Source of the DNA: Hypericum androsaemum
Taxonomy: Eukaryota; Streptophyta; Magnoliopsida; Malpighiales; Hypericaceae
Length of the DNA: 64,000 nucleotides
NCBI GenBank assembly: GCA_963995505.1
Contig: OZ023181.1
Coordinates: 19,774,221-19,838,220 of the forward strand
Direction: 5' to 3'
Made by a program: the position numbers and the translations under genes. This document shows positions 1 through 11,281 of the stretch, piece by piece. The notes under the pieces were generated by a model. The model was not told where the DNA came from and ran no database searches. It saw only the letters and a program-made list of their open reading frames with translations. Numbering within the stretch: position 1 is the stretch's first letter; each line of letters starts with the position of its first letter.

Positions 1-312
1 GACGAGGGTGAGGGAGGCCGTCTCTGAGAGGGTGAGGTCGTTTTTTATTTTTTTTAAGGAAATCAGTTTTGTTGCTTCGAAATTCTGAGAGGGTAAGGTT
101 GTGAGGGTTTTTTTTCCTTATATTTATAATCTGAAAATTTTCTATTTAGTACTTCGGTATTCGGTATATTTTGGTATAATACCGGTATATCCCAAAATTC
201 TACCGAATACCGAAATTCACCGAATTTTCCCAAAAACCACTACCGAATCAAATCCCGAATACCGAAAAAATTCGGGATATCCCGTATCCCGAATCCCATT
301 TGCACACCCCTA
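1..312. mobile_element. Right end of a hAT-type DNA transposon
   Basis: The segment ends in TGCACACCCCTA, the reverse complement of the common hAT terminus TAGGGGTGTGCA, and its last 170 bases are full of the TTCGGTATTCGG / ATACCGAAT short inverted motifs found near ends of such elements (compare 6128-7319 and 1162-1670 here). The left end is outside the window, so the 8-bp target duplication (expected copy: CACCCAGG at 313-320) cannot be tested. The element interrupts the AAA-ATPase reading frame that stops at 313. Confidence 0.7.
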
Positions 313-2372
313 CACCCAGGTATGTCAATGCCAGCTTCTTTAATGCTGCTGGGGTGCAGTACCCCATGTGGATGTGGGCGTCCATTCGCCCGGGCCGCAA
401 CAGTGCAGCGTCCAGCCTGTCCTTGTAGTTTGTGGTGAAGATGATTATCCTTTCATCCCCGCAGCTCGACCACAGCCCATCTATGAAGTTGAGTAGGCCA
501 GATAGTGTAACCTGTGACATTAATCCATACTAACTGTTAGAGCTGAGCTGAGTGCATAAATGATAAAGCGTTGAGCTATTCCTACTGATCCAATTATATT
601 CTTGAATTTCATTTAGCTTTTCTAACAACTAGTACCCTCAATAATACTCTTGCTAAGAAAAACAAGAGAGGCAGGCAAACACACCCCGGTCGCGTTTCTC
701 CTCTTATCGGCACGGGACTTGGGGGGCTTGTTGCTGCAATCAATATCCTCAATCAAAAGAATAGACCTGTTGGTGGTGGAGGTCAAGATCATCCTCAGCT
801 CCATGTCGTTCCTCACGCCCTGAAGCTGGAGGTCATAAATGTGGAACCTCAGATAATTGGCGATCGCCGCGACAAGGGATGACTTGCCGGTCCCGGGTGG
901 CCCGTAGAGGAGGTACCCGCGCTTCCAAGCCCTACCAACGCTCTGGAAGAACTCTTTCCGTTGACCAAACAGGTCAAGATCCCTCTTGATGAAGTCCCTA
1001 AGCTCGGGGTCCATCGCCAAGGTGTCGAAGGTGGCTGGGTGCTTGAACAGCGCAGACTGCCACCTGGCCAAGAAATCCGAGTTACGAAGTGCATCAGTTT
1101 TAAAGTAATACCTTCATTATACAACGAAAAAATGTATGATCCGAACATCCGCACTCGTAAGTAGGGGTGAGCTTGAAACTCGCAAAACCAACCGACCGCG
1201 AAACCGACCGACAAAATCCAAACCATACACTTAAATGGTTTCGTGGTGTGGTTTTAAACTGACATCGAATTGGTGCGGTATGGTTTCGGTTTTGGTCTCA
1301 AACCATACCGACCGACCGCGAAACCGCACATATATAAAACGACGTCGTTTTATATATGTCTACTATGTGAAAAAACGACGTCGTTCTTAATCGCGAAGTA
1401 TCTATAAAGAACGAAAAGAACGGGTGGGCTTGTGAACTTGTAAGGAAATGTGCTTCATTTTTTTACCGTGCAAATTAAAGAAAATAGATTTTTTTTTCCA
1501 AAGTAGGGCCTATTAAATGGGCCTTATGAATTGGGTCCAATTTGCGGTTTCAAACAGCAACATCGCACCATTAAAACGCAAACCGCCATACCGACGGTGT
1601 GAATTTTGGCTATGTTAAAAGTGTGGTTGAATTCACACCAACACCGCAAAACTGCACCGAACTCACCCTACTCGTAAGGGCAGAAATTAAAAAAAAAAGC
1701 GCATCGACTCGCCTGTACTCGTCATGCTCGTAGGTGTAGATATTAAGGGTTTTCCTCTGGTTGAGGATCTCCTCTGCCTGCTTGCATATATATGGCAGAT
1801 AGTTGTCCATGACAAGTTCCCTGTCGCGCTTCTTGCACCTCAGCTCGAAGTACTTCTTGTTCCTCAAGCAGTACTTATTTCCCTGCTTCTCCTCGCGGAG
1901 TGTCCACTCGAGGTGGGCCTCGCGGAATGTGTCGGACACCTTGCCGTCCACGGGGATGTTTGGTTTGGGCGGGGAAGTGATATTGTTGCTGTCGTTGTTG
2001 CCCAGGAGGAGCCGCCTCGTGGTGGGGCCGATCCTGGTGGGGAGGTAGACCTCCACCGCACGGAACACCCCGTTGTTGACCGCCTGCCACCTTCCAGAAA
2101 ACATGCAAGTGTGTATAAATTATATGTTTTAGTATACAACTACGTATCAAAACTAATGGCTGACCTACCTACCTGTCCTCGATGATGAAGGTGAAGTCGG
2201 AGGAGAAGTTGGAGAGGAGGAGGTTCTCGAACATGGAGGAGAGCCAGTCGCGGAGCACGGACGGGATCATCTCGTTTAGGATGGTTCTTACAAGCATGGT
2301 CATGGTCGATATGGAGGCGAACATAGTGAGGAGGGTGGTCGTGGAAGGCATTTCCTTGAAGAGGGTCGCCAT
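313..2372 (-). pseudogene. BCS1-type AAA-ATPase gene, cut by a hAT insertion in exon 4
   Basis: Exons inferred from splice sites and homology: 2372-2173, 2090-1719, 1063-685 and 511-313 (phases agree; about 383 codons before the break). The product resembles the plant AAA-ATPase family related to mitochondrial BCS1, in which an N-terminal membrane segment (about residues 10-35) precedes a family-specific region and one AAA domain. Walker A is GPPGTGKS at about residues 245-252, Walker B is ILLIEDID at about 292-299, and an arginine-finger-like stretch RPGRMD follows in exon 4. ATP hydrolysis by such proteins remodels protein or membrane substrates; the substrate is unknown. The reading frame enters a hAT end at 312, so the C-terminal part of the AAA domain is separated or lost. 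Intron 2 (1064-1718) carries another hAT element. A paralogue elsewhere may supply the function. Confidence 0.82.
1162..1670. mobile_element. Short non-autonomous hAT element in an intron
   Basis: 509 bp bounded by TAGGGGTGAGC and ACTCACCCTA (imperfect terminal inverted repeats) and by a perfect 8-bp target duplication CTCGTAAG at 1154-1161 and 1671-1678. It has no coding capacity. It sits inside intron 2 of the AAA-ATPase gene; without it and one duplication copy the intron would be about 138 bp, a normal plant size. Confidence 0.88.
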
Positions 2373-2469
2373 TTGTTCAAACTTCTTCTCTTCCTTTGGC
2401 TCTTGAGGTTAATGGTTTTGGTTGGTGTTGTTTAGTTTGAGGGTTAAAAGAGAAAAAGTGCAAGATTTT

Positions 2470-2736
2470 GTTTGCTTATATATAATATGAGAAATGTCGA
2501 CACGTATGGGAAATATATTGAAAGATGACGAGTTGATGGTGGAGTATCAATATACAGGTTTGCTTATATATATGTATGAGAAATGTCGACACATATGGGA
2601 ATATGTTGAAAGATGACAGGAGTTGATGGTCGAGTATCAATGTACAGGTATGCTTATATATAATATGAGAAATGTCGACACATATGGGAAATATATTGAA
2701 AGATGACAAGAGTTAAATGGTGTAATATCAATATAC
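2470..2736. repeat. Tandem repeat, about 89-bp unit, three copies
   Basis: Three consecutive copies start at about 2470, 2558 and 2648. Each carries GAGAAATGTCGACAC and ends near GTATCAAT(A/G)TACAG. The array lies about 100-365 bp upstream of the AAA-ATPase start codon, that is, in its promoter. The copies differ at a few positions and small indels. Confidence 0.85.
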
Positions 2737-2866
2737 AATCATTAGGATAAATATTTATGAAATCGAAAGTCAATCAATTAATGTGGCTAGGTCGAAAAGA
2801 AATTGTCATTGATTATATTTTTCCTAAACAGAATCAATTCATTAATGAATGAGGTAGGGCATACTA

Positions 2867-3415
2867 CAGTAAAACTTCCTCTCTCAAGTGGTAAAATCTC
2901 TAAATAGATAAAAGTTCTAGTCTCGAGTCGGAATCAATGTAAATTAAATATCCTCTCTATCATAATAATTAATAATTTTTTAGAAGATGTTCGTGTTAAA
3001 TCTTGGACCTAACTTTCACACAAAGTGATATTTTTAAATAAATACATATATTTTTATATATTTTACGAATGTGAAAACTATTTTAAGATGCGATTTGCGC
3101 TAAAGTTGATTGTTTGATAAATTTTATATCATCTTTCATCTTCTAAATTTGTTTTCAAATGGCCATTGTTATCGTCGTCTTGTTGTAAAAAAATATCGTA
3201 ATCAACTATTGCATTTTAATAACGCTATAAGCCGAAATTTTAGATGACATGAATATAAATAAAGTAATTTTTTGTTATTTAAGTATTTATTGACCAAAAA
3301 GTCAATTTTTTTATAATTTTGAAGTTAAAAAACGTAAACCTCTTTTATGTGATAACCTCTCTAAAATGATATTTTTCTTCTATCCCACCGATGTCACTAT
3401 AGAGAAGTTTTACTG
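2867..3415. mobile_element. pogo/Emigrant-like MITE
   Basis: 549 bp with terminal inverted repeats CAGTAAAACTTCCTCTC and GAGAAGTTTTACTG, flanked on both sides by TA (2865-2866 and 3416-3417). Termini starting CAGTAAAAC and a TA target match the Emigrant/Lemi (pogo, Tc1/mariner) elements of dicots, which are also around 550 bp. The interior is AT-rich and non-coding. Confidence 0.75.
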
Positions 3416-5340
3416 TATTATCAAATCATTTTCTACTAATTAAATTCCGTTAAATAAAACTAAAATAAAAAAATCTGCCATAAAATTAAGTTGGAAAAAG
3501 TTCACTTTACTACCTCGTGGTATCACAGATTTGTACTTAACAATCATGTGGTTTAAAACAGATAGAATATGTCCAACTTATATCAATTTTCATCAAAAAT
3601 AGGTCCCGGGCAGCTATTCGTAATTTTTTCTCTTCCCTATCCTTCTCCTTCATCACTAACCAAAAATTCCCAAATCCAATTAAAGCTCCCCCTTTTTGCA
3701 GACCAAGCACCATCAACAATAATCCCACAACAGCAACACACAACCAACCCATAGGACTACAAATCTTTAATCCGATCGGACGGTTCAATACAATTCTTAG
3801 CACACCAATATGCTCTCTCTCTCTAATTCTTTCCATCTTCTTTTTCAAGTCCTCCTCAGATGGTTGATGGGTGTGTAAATGAAAGGAATGATTTTCACCC
3901 CTCTTGCAATAAAGAGTAACTAAGGGATTGTCGTCCCACAAGAATTAAGTTCTAGGCCACAAACACGACTCGACCACTAGTTTATGACTAATTATTATAG
4001 ATTTGTTGATTCCAAACACGATATGGCTACTTGAATTAAACTACGACTAAACAAGATGATTGTTTTGGCAAATAAGAAAATAGTGGGCTTAGTACCAATG
4101 ACACCTAACTAACCAAATAGTTTATGGAGTTTATTAAGTTCATGTTATAGTCCGGGTATTTCCAAAGTAACTAATCAATGCTCCCGTTACTAATTAGTCT
4201 AAATTGGTCCTTAATTAAGCTTAGTGAACTAATTAGCACTCCTGCAACTAATTACCCCCTAATCTAACTAATTACTGATTATAATTACCACCCATTGGAC
4301 AACTAATCACTTAATGAGATCTCTCATCAAAAGATAACTAATTAACTAGTTAAATAGTTCATTAATCCTAACCCCTCCTGACAATTAGTATTAAACATGT
4401 TCATAATCAAGGTGATCAATCAAAATTATGCATTAAGCTTACTAACTAGTTCACAATCCTAAGTATTTTAACCCCACTAAACTATTAGCTAAGTAGATGC
4501 TATCAAGGCACCAAACCCACTTATCAAACTACTCACACATATCCATCAAACAACTAAACACATCCATTAAACAAAGAAAGTAAAATATGAACATAAAAGA
4601 GAGAGTTAGAGGAAACTCAAAAGTATCTTCAAAGCTTCCAAAAGTACTCCTTCAAGTTCTCTACAAGCTTCAACAATGGTGAGCCAAGTTTTCTTCCAAA
4701 GAGAAAGTTAGTGGAGTTGGTGAGTGATTGTTGCTAAAATATCTAAAGTGTTTAAAAAGTGTCTTGCAAGGAAAGTCAAGAAAGGCTACTTATACAAAAA
4801 TTCCAAACTCAAACTAACTATTCAACTCCTAAAGTTCTAGCCATGTAAAGCATTGGACAAGGCCAAAATGGGCCCAAAATAGTTCACGAAATCTGGCCAA
4901 ATTCGTATAACTAGTTGACAGATTTGATTCTGAATTTTGGACTCGATTTTCCCCCTCTTGGACTCCGATTTGAAGAAGATCATTACAGACAAAGTTGTAG
5001 CCACGTATGTCTTCTTTCCAGACCCATCTCATTTATCTCCATAGAACTTTGTATGCGAAAGTTATCTTCATTTGAATCGCTCGGGGTCAGTCTCGCCCAA
5101 TGTCATCGAGGTCCCAATCACGCCCCATCCTTCTCGACCGATCCAATCACCTTTGACACGATCCAAGGTGCACCAATATCCTCCTCTCATCTCGGCAAAG
5201 TCTCCTAGTAATAAACATGAAAGAAACGCAATCAAAATCACAAGAACTAAGCTAAAACAACAATGCCCGATATATGACACTAGAAATAAAAGAAAATAAA
5301 CTCTAAAACATACATATATGATAAAGTGTTTGCACACTCA
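3416..5340. other. Gene-free repeat-derived tract
   Basis: No gene is supported. Positions 3500-3560 (TACCTCGTGG, ATCATGTGGTTTAAAA) resemble terminal motifs of the long-inverted-repeat element at about 38280-40073, but no partner end is visible. From 3950 to 5340 the sequence is AT-rich non-coding DNA with many TTAATTA-like words. It looks like old retroelement sequence without recognisable protein domains. Confidence 0.4.
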
Positions 5341-7960
5341 TCGGTAAACGCTCACTTATTCGTTATGTGATTCATATGTTTAATCATTATTTCGTTCATT
5401 TTTAGTCTTGTTCCGTTAACTCTTTTGTTGTTTTGATGCATTCGTATTGTGGAGTGGATTTCTACCGTTTGTCATGAATTTTTATAGGTACTTGGAGTGG
5501 TTCGTGGATATTTGGATCAAGGATTGGACGACAAGACGAGTCGAGTACGAGGCTGAAAGGACTTCCTGTCGCAACTTCACTGGCGATCGCTAGGAAGGCC
5601 TCCCCATCGCTAATTCACTAGCAACCGCTTGTGAGGGGATACAAAGATTCGATTGAAGACTCAACTGGCGGCAGTAACTTAACTGGTGACCGTCAGTTCG
5701 CCCGATGCCAGCTTATTTCAGACTTTTTATTTCGTCAGGTCTCGAACCTATTGTGAAAATATTCAACTTTTGGCCAACTATTTCGGCCCTAGGAACCTAG
5801 TTATGTTATTTTCCTTATTCTAAGCATTCTGCGATTAGGAATAACTTCCTCTAGGTTTTCCTATTCTCTAGTTTAGACGTTTGGTTATATATGGGCCATT
5901 AGCTCTTATTTTTACATACTTTTTCCTGCGACTTTGAGACAGCTTCTAGAGATTAATAAAGTCAGAATTCCGCTTAGCCACGTGGAGGAGATTGGCAAGG
6001 TTTGTTCGAACGATTAAGCCTTCTCTTTCCCTATACTTATGATTTTCGTTATGATATCTTTCGTTAATATCCCTTGCTTCGTTACCATGCTTAGCGAGTA
6101 TATTTCTCTAGAGTGCGATGGCCTAATTAGGGTGAGCATTCGGTATATACCGATCAAGAATACCGAATACCAAAAAAATATCGAATACCAAATAACCAAA
6201 AAACTCGATACCGATCCCGAAGTGAAATTATTTTGGTATATACCGAATACTGAATACCGAATTAAAATTTCGGTATTATACCGAAAATATCAAAATTTTC
6301 ATAAAAAATAGAATCCAAGTTCCAACAAACACAAATTCAAGTTCATATCCATTATAATCAAAATAAGTCACAACATTCGAAGTCAATCGAGTTCAAATGA
6401 GAGTTTGGACAACTTGGAAAGAAGAAGGGTCCGCTCGAACTTGCATACGTTATTGTGATTCCTCAAATGAGAGTTTGGACACACTCTAACTTCAGCCTTG
6501 CAAGCCTTGGTGTGTTATCCGCACCTACGAACTTCTCAAACTTAGCCAAATACGGTGACTTCGGCGCCATCTGCTTCCTCTTTTTCTGATTGGAAGCAAC
6601 ATCAACCATACTATCCTCTTCAATCTGAAAAGAACAAGAAAATATGAGGCCTGATACATGAAACACACCCAAATATGCAGCCTTACAACAAGGCTCAGTG
6701 AAAAAGAACATTTCAATGAACAAAGCAAGCGAGAAAGAACAACATGAAACCCATAATCGATCAAGCTCCCATCTATAACCCCAATTAATAATATAATCGA
6801 TCAATTTAATTAATTTAATTCAAAGAAACTCTAATTAAAATTTAAAATCTGAAACCCTAATTAACAATACCTGGAGAGGGGAAGTGGTGGTCTGCCGAAG
6901 AGTCGAAGATGGGTGGTCGCCCGTGGTCGTGGGCTGGTGGCCGCCGGTGGGATCTGTGAGTGTCACCGTCGAATTTAGTTTTTGGTCGAGAGAGAGGGAG
7001 AGAGGGAGGGGAAGAGGGGGGTGTGGAGACGGGGACGGGGGAGTGGAATATGGAAGTAGGTTTAGTTTTTTTTTCATTATATAGTTGCCTACTTGGTACT
7101 TGGTAAACTTACATTTTAGTACTTCAGAATTTTTGGTACTACCAAAATAATATCGGTATATACCAAAATTATACCGAATACCAAAATTCACTGAAATTTC
7201 TCAAAAGTCGATACCGAATAAAATCTCGTAAATCAAAATACCGATCCCGAAATACCGAATACTGAAAAAATACCAAAAATCCCAGATACCAAATACCAAA
7301 TACCAAATGCTCACCCCTATGCCTAATATTTGATTGATTATCTATGTGAGTTTATGGTTCAAATATCTTGCGTATTAGTTGTTAATTGGTGAACTTAATG
7401 CTTAACCTAACTTGATCACTTATGTTATGATTGAAATTAATGAGAGTGGACCGAGAGGCACTCGAATTGATGGATCAACCAATTAGCATGTTCTTAGGTG
7501 TTAATGAGACGTCTTAATATCGTAAGAATAACCCGCTAGGAAGAATCTCCATAATTGAGATTAGTATAGTGCTAAGTCTAACTGATGAGTGAAAGCGTTA
7601 ATTAGTAACTTATGTCTTTGCTATCTTAGTTTTATCTATCTAATGAGCGAAAGCGTTATGGGGTGCATTAGAACACTCCAGGTACTAGTCAGAGCTTCAC
7701 AAGAACTATAATCTCGACATAGGTAGTCAATCCATAGGGTATCGTGCTCGTTTGTCTCCACTGAATTCATAACTCTTTTATTTACGTTCCTGATTTTGCT
7801 TACTTTCTTACAACCTCATTTACATCTTTAATATCTTTAATTCTCTCGCTTCGCATAATTGATTATTTTAATTTCGTGTTCCAACCCTCAATTAAGAACC
7901 TTACTTATTCACTATACTATTTAATTACGTGTTTAATTATTCTCAATTTCTCGTATATCA
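5341..7960. repeat. Non-coding LTR-like sequence split by a hAT insertion
   Basis: Positions 5341-6127 and 7328-7960 appear to be one non-coding unit separated by the hAT element. Positions 5560-5710 hold repeated words such as ACTGGCGATCGC and ACTGGTGACCGTCAG; the same kind of motif fills 49366-49503 inside a Copia LTR. The second half repeats GAGTGAAAGCGTTA / GAGCGAAAGCGTTA (7590-7660). No protein domains are visible. An LTR or untranslated retroelement region is the best guess. Confidence 0.4.
6128..7319. mobile_element. Non-autonomous hAT element, 1.2 kb
   Basis: Starts TAGGGTGAGCATTCGGTAT and ends ATGCTCACCCCTA. The 8-bp flanks are GGCCTAAT (6120-6127) and TGCCTAAT (7320-7327), a 7/8 target duplication. 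Subterminal regions are dense in ATACCGAATACC-type motifs. The minus-strand reading frame at about 6463-6620 has a basic stretch followed by a pattern faintly like the start of a BED zinc finger, so the element may be an internal deletion of an autonomous hAT. A functional transposase is absent. Confidence 0.82.
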
Positions 7961-8208
7961 ATGGTGAACGGTGTCAGCCTGTACTGGGAGACCATTAAGG
8001 TTCGGCTTGGGACGTTGGAGGAGATGATCTCGCTGTGGAGATGGCAGACAACGGTGGACTGGATGAGACTAATCGACTAGTTTGCTTCGATAGCATTCTC
8101 CAAGGACTCATGGCGGCGATCAAACCCCCTTCGATGGCGTTGATTATGTGGGATGAACAAGTTATTGATTCTTGTTTTCCAGAAATTGGTTTGCACAGAG
8201 GGGAGACC

Positions 8209-8249
<41 letters not shown>

Positions 8250-8532
8250 GTTTTTCAAACTTCTGAACAAATTAGGTATTATTTTGATATTTAATTAATG
8301 CCATATTACAATCGAACGATCCTAGTCACTATCGACTGGACAGTCCACTTAACCACCAAAACTACGTCGTTTTGACAAAAAAAAATTCATTGTTTCTCTT
8401 ATTGTTTCTTCTTTCTCCGGAAACCTATTTTCATTCATTGCAAAGGAGAAAGGGAACAGAGGAGATATGAAACATGCAACACCAACAACAACATCCCAGT
8501 TCCCATCTCCTTTCATCTTCTATCTCCTTTCA
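7961..8532. other. Gene-free spacer with a (GA)n microsatellite
   Basis: A perfect GA run of about 36 bp spans 8211-8246. The short reading frames around it (7995-8298, both strands) have no recognisable family and overlap the microsatellite. No gene is supported. Confidence 0.5.
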
Positions 8533-10785
8533 TGTCACGACCCGAATCGGTGGTCGGTGACTGGCGCCAGACCCTAACCCGTTTGTAAAATAAAATGAGT
8601 CTAGCCAGCCACAAATATATCTCAACTTTCTAAATTATTCATGTTTTAAAACACAAAAAGAATATAATTATTCTTTATATTTATCCCAAGATCAAAATGA
8701 ATTGTGTAACTACATAGCTTCTAGATCAAAGAGTAAAATACAAACCAGAGATCTCAAGACCAGTCCCGAAGAACAAAGTGGACTAGACACGATCATAATA
8801 GATTTTCAGACCAACACAACTCGTGTACGAGTTCCTGCAAAACTGGTGAGAGGGAGTAAGTATTTTGGAACACCCCGTAAACAAATAATATATGCATCAC
8901 AATTTATTTAGCTACTCAATGCACAAACATACCTAACACATGTATATGACTAACATGATAATTGAATCATGCGGACATGTACAATATCATAAAGTTATAC
9001 TTACGAGATGACCAAATATTTACATATAATCACAAAGGCACAGAAACATGATCACATACCGTCACGTAATTTGACATATGAACACATAATTCCAAAATCA
9101 AATCACAGCACTGGACAAATATTCGGCAAAATCTAAATCGTGTCGCTCCCTCTCCAACACGAGGATACCATATCTCAAAGGCGCCATCATCAACCAACCT
9201 CATCGGCCAAATAGTTCCGCCAGCCGAAAGACAGCTATATCATATCAGAATCCATTGTATCCTCAGTATATGTGCACATATGCCAACATCCCCGGTTGGT
9301 CACGGGTAGATCTGCCTACTAGTCGTCCATATCACATAACGGAGTCATCCATAACATATAAATTTTTGCATCAAACAAATTCATAGGTTCCAAATGAATC
9401 AAACATATACAATGCCCCATTTGGGCCCAACTAACCAAACTCTTACAAGTCATAATGTCACATCATAATGCTCATATGGAAAATGCACAATATGCACTCA
9501 AAGTACCAAATTCAGATCATGAAAATTAAATAGAGTGCGCCAAAAAAAGCACGAGTCACATATTATTTATTTACCGATTTCGGCTTGATGACCATTTGAA
9601 TCAGTGGTTCTCTTTCCAAAAGACAATTCCTTCATTTGGAAATTTAACTTGTTCAAATTTGATATCCACGTATTCCTTCCCAAATATTTCTCAAAATATT
9701 TTCCATGGCCTGTAACATTAAGATGGTTCCCAAAATTTCATCGAACCATAAATCACTATAAATAAATTACCAATTTTTAATCCAATATTCTAAATCTTTC
9801 ATATTTATTTCTCGTGCTCCTTTATTATCCTATTCGAACTAAGCCAAATAGTTGCTAAATCTTCTTACAAATTCGTTTCATTTAAATTCATTAATCCTTC
9901 AAAATATCTCTAACTCACCGAAGACATCAACTCCCAACAAAATTTATCCTATTGTGGTACCAGAAAAATAAAATTTCTTAGGTAATTGCTTACCGTAACT
10001 TTTCCTTTTTATTTCTTTGGTTTAGTCGAACTTACGGAAAGTACTATTTAATGCCAACTTCTCCACTCATAAGAAAATTGTATTTCCTTAACCAATTGAA
10101 CATGATCAAACCATGATTCCTAATTAATTTGTAATTTCAGTCCTAACACAAAGCCATCAACCCCACTTAATCCTACCAATTGATTTCATCTAATAGTTAT
10201 TGCCATAATTAATTACTAATTCTATTACGAGAATAAACATTAGAAGAATTAAAGATTAGCTTACCAAGTGATTTCCCATATCTTCCTAAACAAGGTGCAC
10301 TTGTTATCTCTTCCACCTTTTCTCTCTCTCTTATTTTCTTTTCTTCTCTTCCTTCCTTTGGTTTCTTCTTCGGCCCCTTTTCCTTTCCTGGCCCATTTTC
10401 TTTCTTTGGTTCGGTGGAAATTATTGATCCATTTCTATTTCACCAGCTTTTCTGTTTTATAGGGGTTTGAGTTTGGGTGGCAAATTCACATGTTGCCACG
10501 TTTTCTTTACCTTTTGACTCTCCCCTTTCTTTTTACCTTATGATTATCTTAATTCTTTTTTTTCTAGTTCCATAATTTATTCCGTAAAAAAATTCTAGTT
10601 TCTCCAACAATAAATTCTTTGATGTCTTACTGCTTTATCTAGTATTATTATTTTTTATTTAGTTGTTAATTAAGTTCACAAATTAAATATTATCTAATAC
10701 CTCAATTTATTATTAACAATATTTTACCAAATGACATACATGATTAAACCCAACTAATTTTTAACTGATATACTCGGATATTACA
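8533..10785. mobile_element. Solo LTR of a Gypsy-type retrotransposon
   Basis: 2253 bp starting TGTCACGACCCGAATC and ending CGGATATTACA, with TG...CA borders. It is flanked by a perfect 5-bp target duplication TTTCA at 8528-8532 and 10786-10790. The TGTCACGACCC...ATATTACA frame is familiar from long LTRs of plant chromovirus-type Gypsy elements. There is no internal region, so this is a solo LTR left by recombination between two LTRs. Short reading frames inside (8702-8911, 10268-10462) are not genes. Confidence 0.85.
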
Positions 10786-10790
10786 TTTCA

Positions 10791-11281
10791 CCCGAGAATT
10801 CTATCAAGCTTCTGGCACGTAGAGCCATGTCCAACGCAAGGGGTATGCCAATGTCCAATGAATAATGTGCCTGCCTGTGTTCAATGCACGGTATACTCGT
10901 ATTCACCGCATGGTGTGCTCTATTTCTGGTCACCACCATCTAATGCATGATGATAACGGCTAGTCCCGACTGTGGATTGCAAATTTTGCCGGCCCCAATT
11001 CAACTTGAACTCGAAGTTGGTCCAAGTGGTTAAGAGAAAAAAAGTATGTATGGTTGATTCAAATGAATCTGGAGGAGAACTTGGCGTCTTCTTTCTGTGA
11101 ATTTCTTCTTGACTTGTTCCAACATATCAAAAAGGACAGAAAAAGAATGAAAATAAATACAATGAGATGGATCAAAATTTATAAGCCTCGACCTCAAGCA
11201 CCTGTTCTTCGACTGTGAGATGTCAAGCTCACAAAAATGCAGTCATCGGTTGCGATGAATGATCATGTTGTTTACGATCGG
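10791..11281. other. Spacer and 3' flank of PWP1
   Basis: No gene is visible. Words such as TGCACGGTATACT (10890-10905) recur in degenerate form at 51240-51405. The part near 11281 should be the PWP1 3' untranslated region. Confidence 0.4.

Noticed and set aside
2470..2736. CRISPR-like array
   Set aside because: Units are contiguous with no unique spacers, and this is plant nuclear DNA; it is a simple tandem repeat.
8035..8298. 87-codon frame with poly Arg-Glu end
   Set aside because: Its end is the (GA)n microsatellite; the start has no recognisable family and no neighbouring exons.
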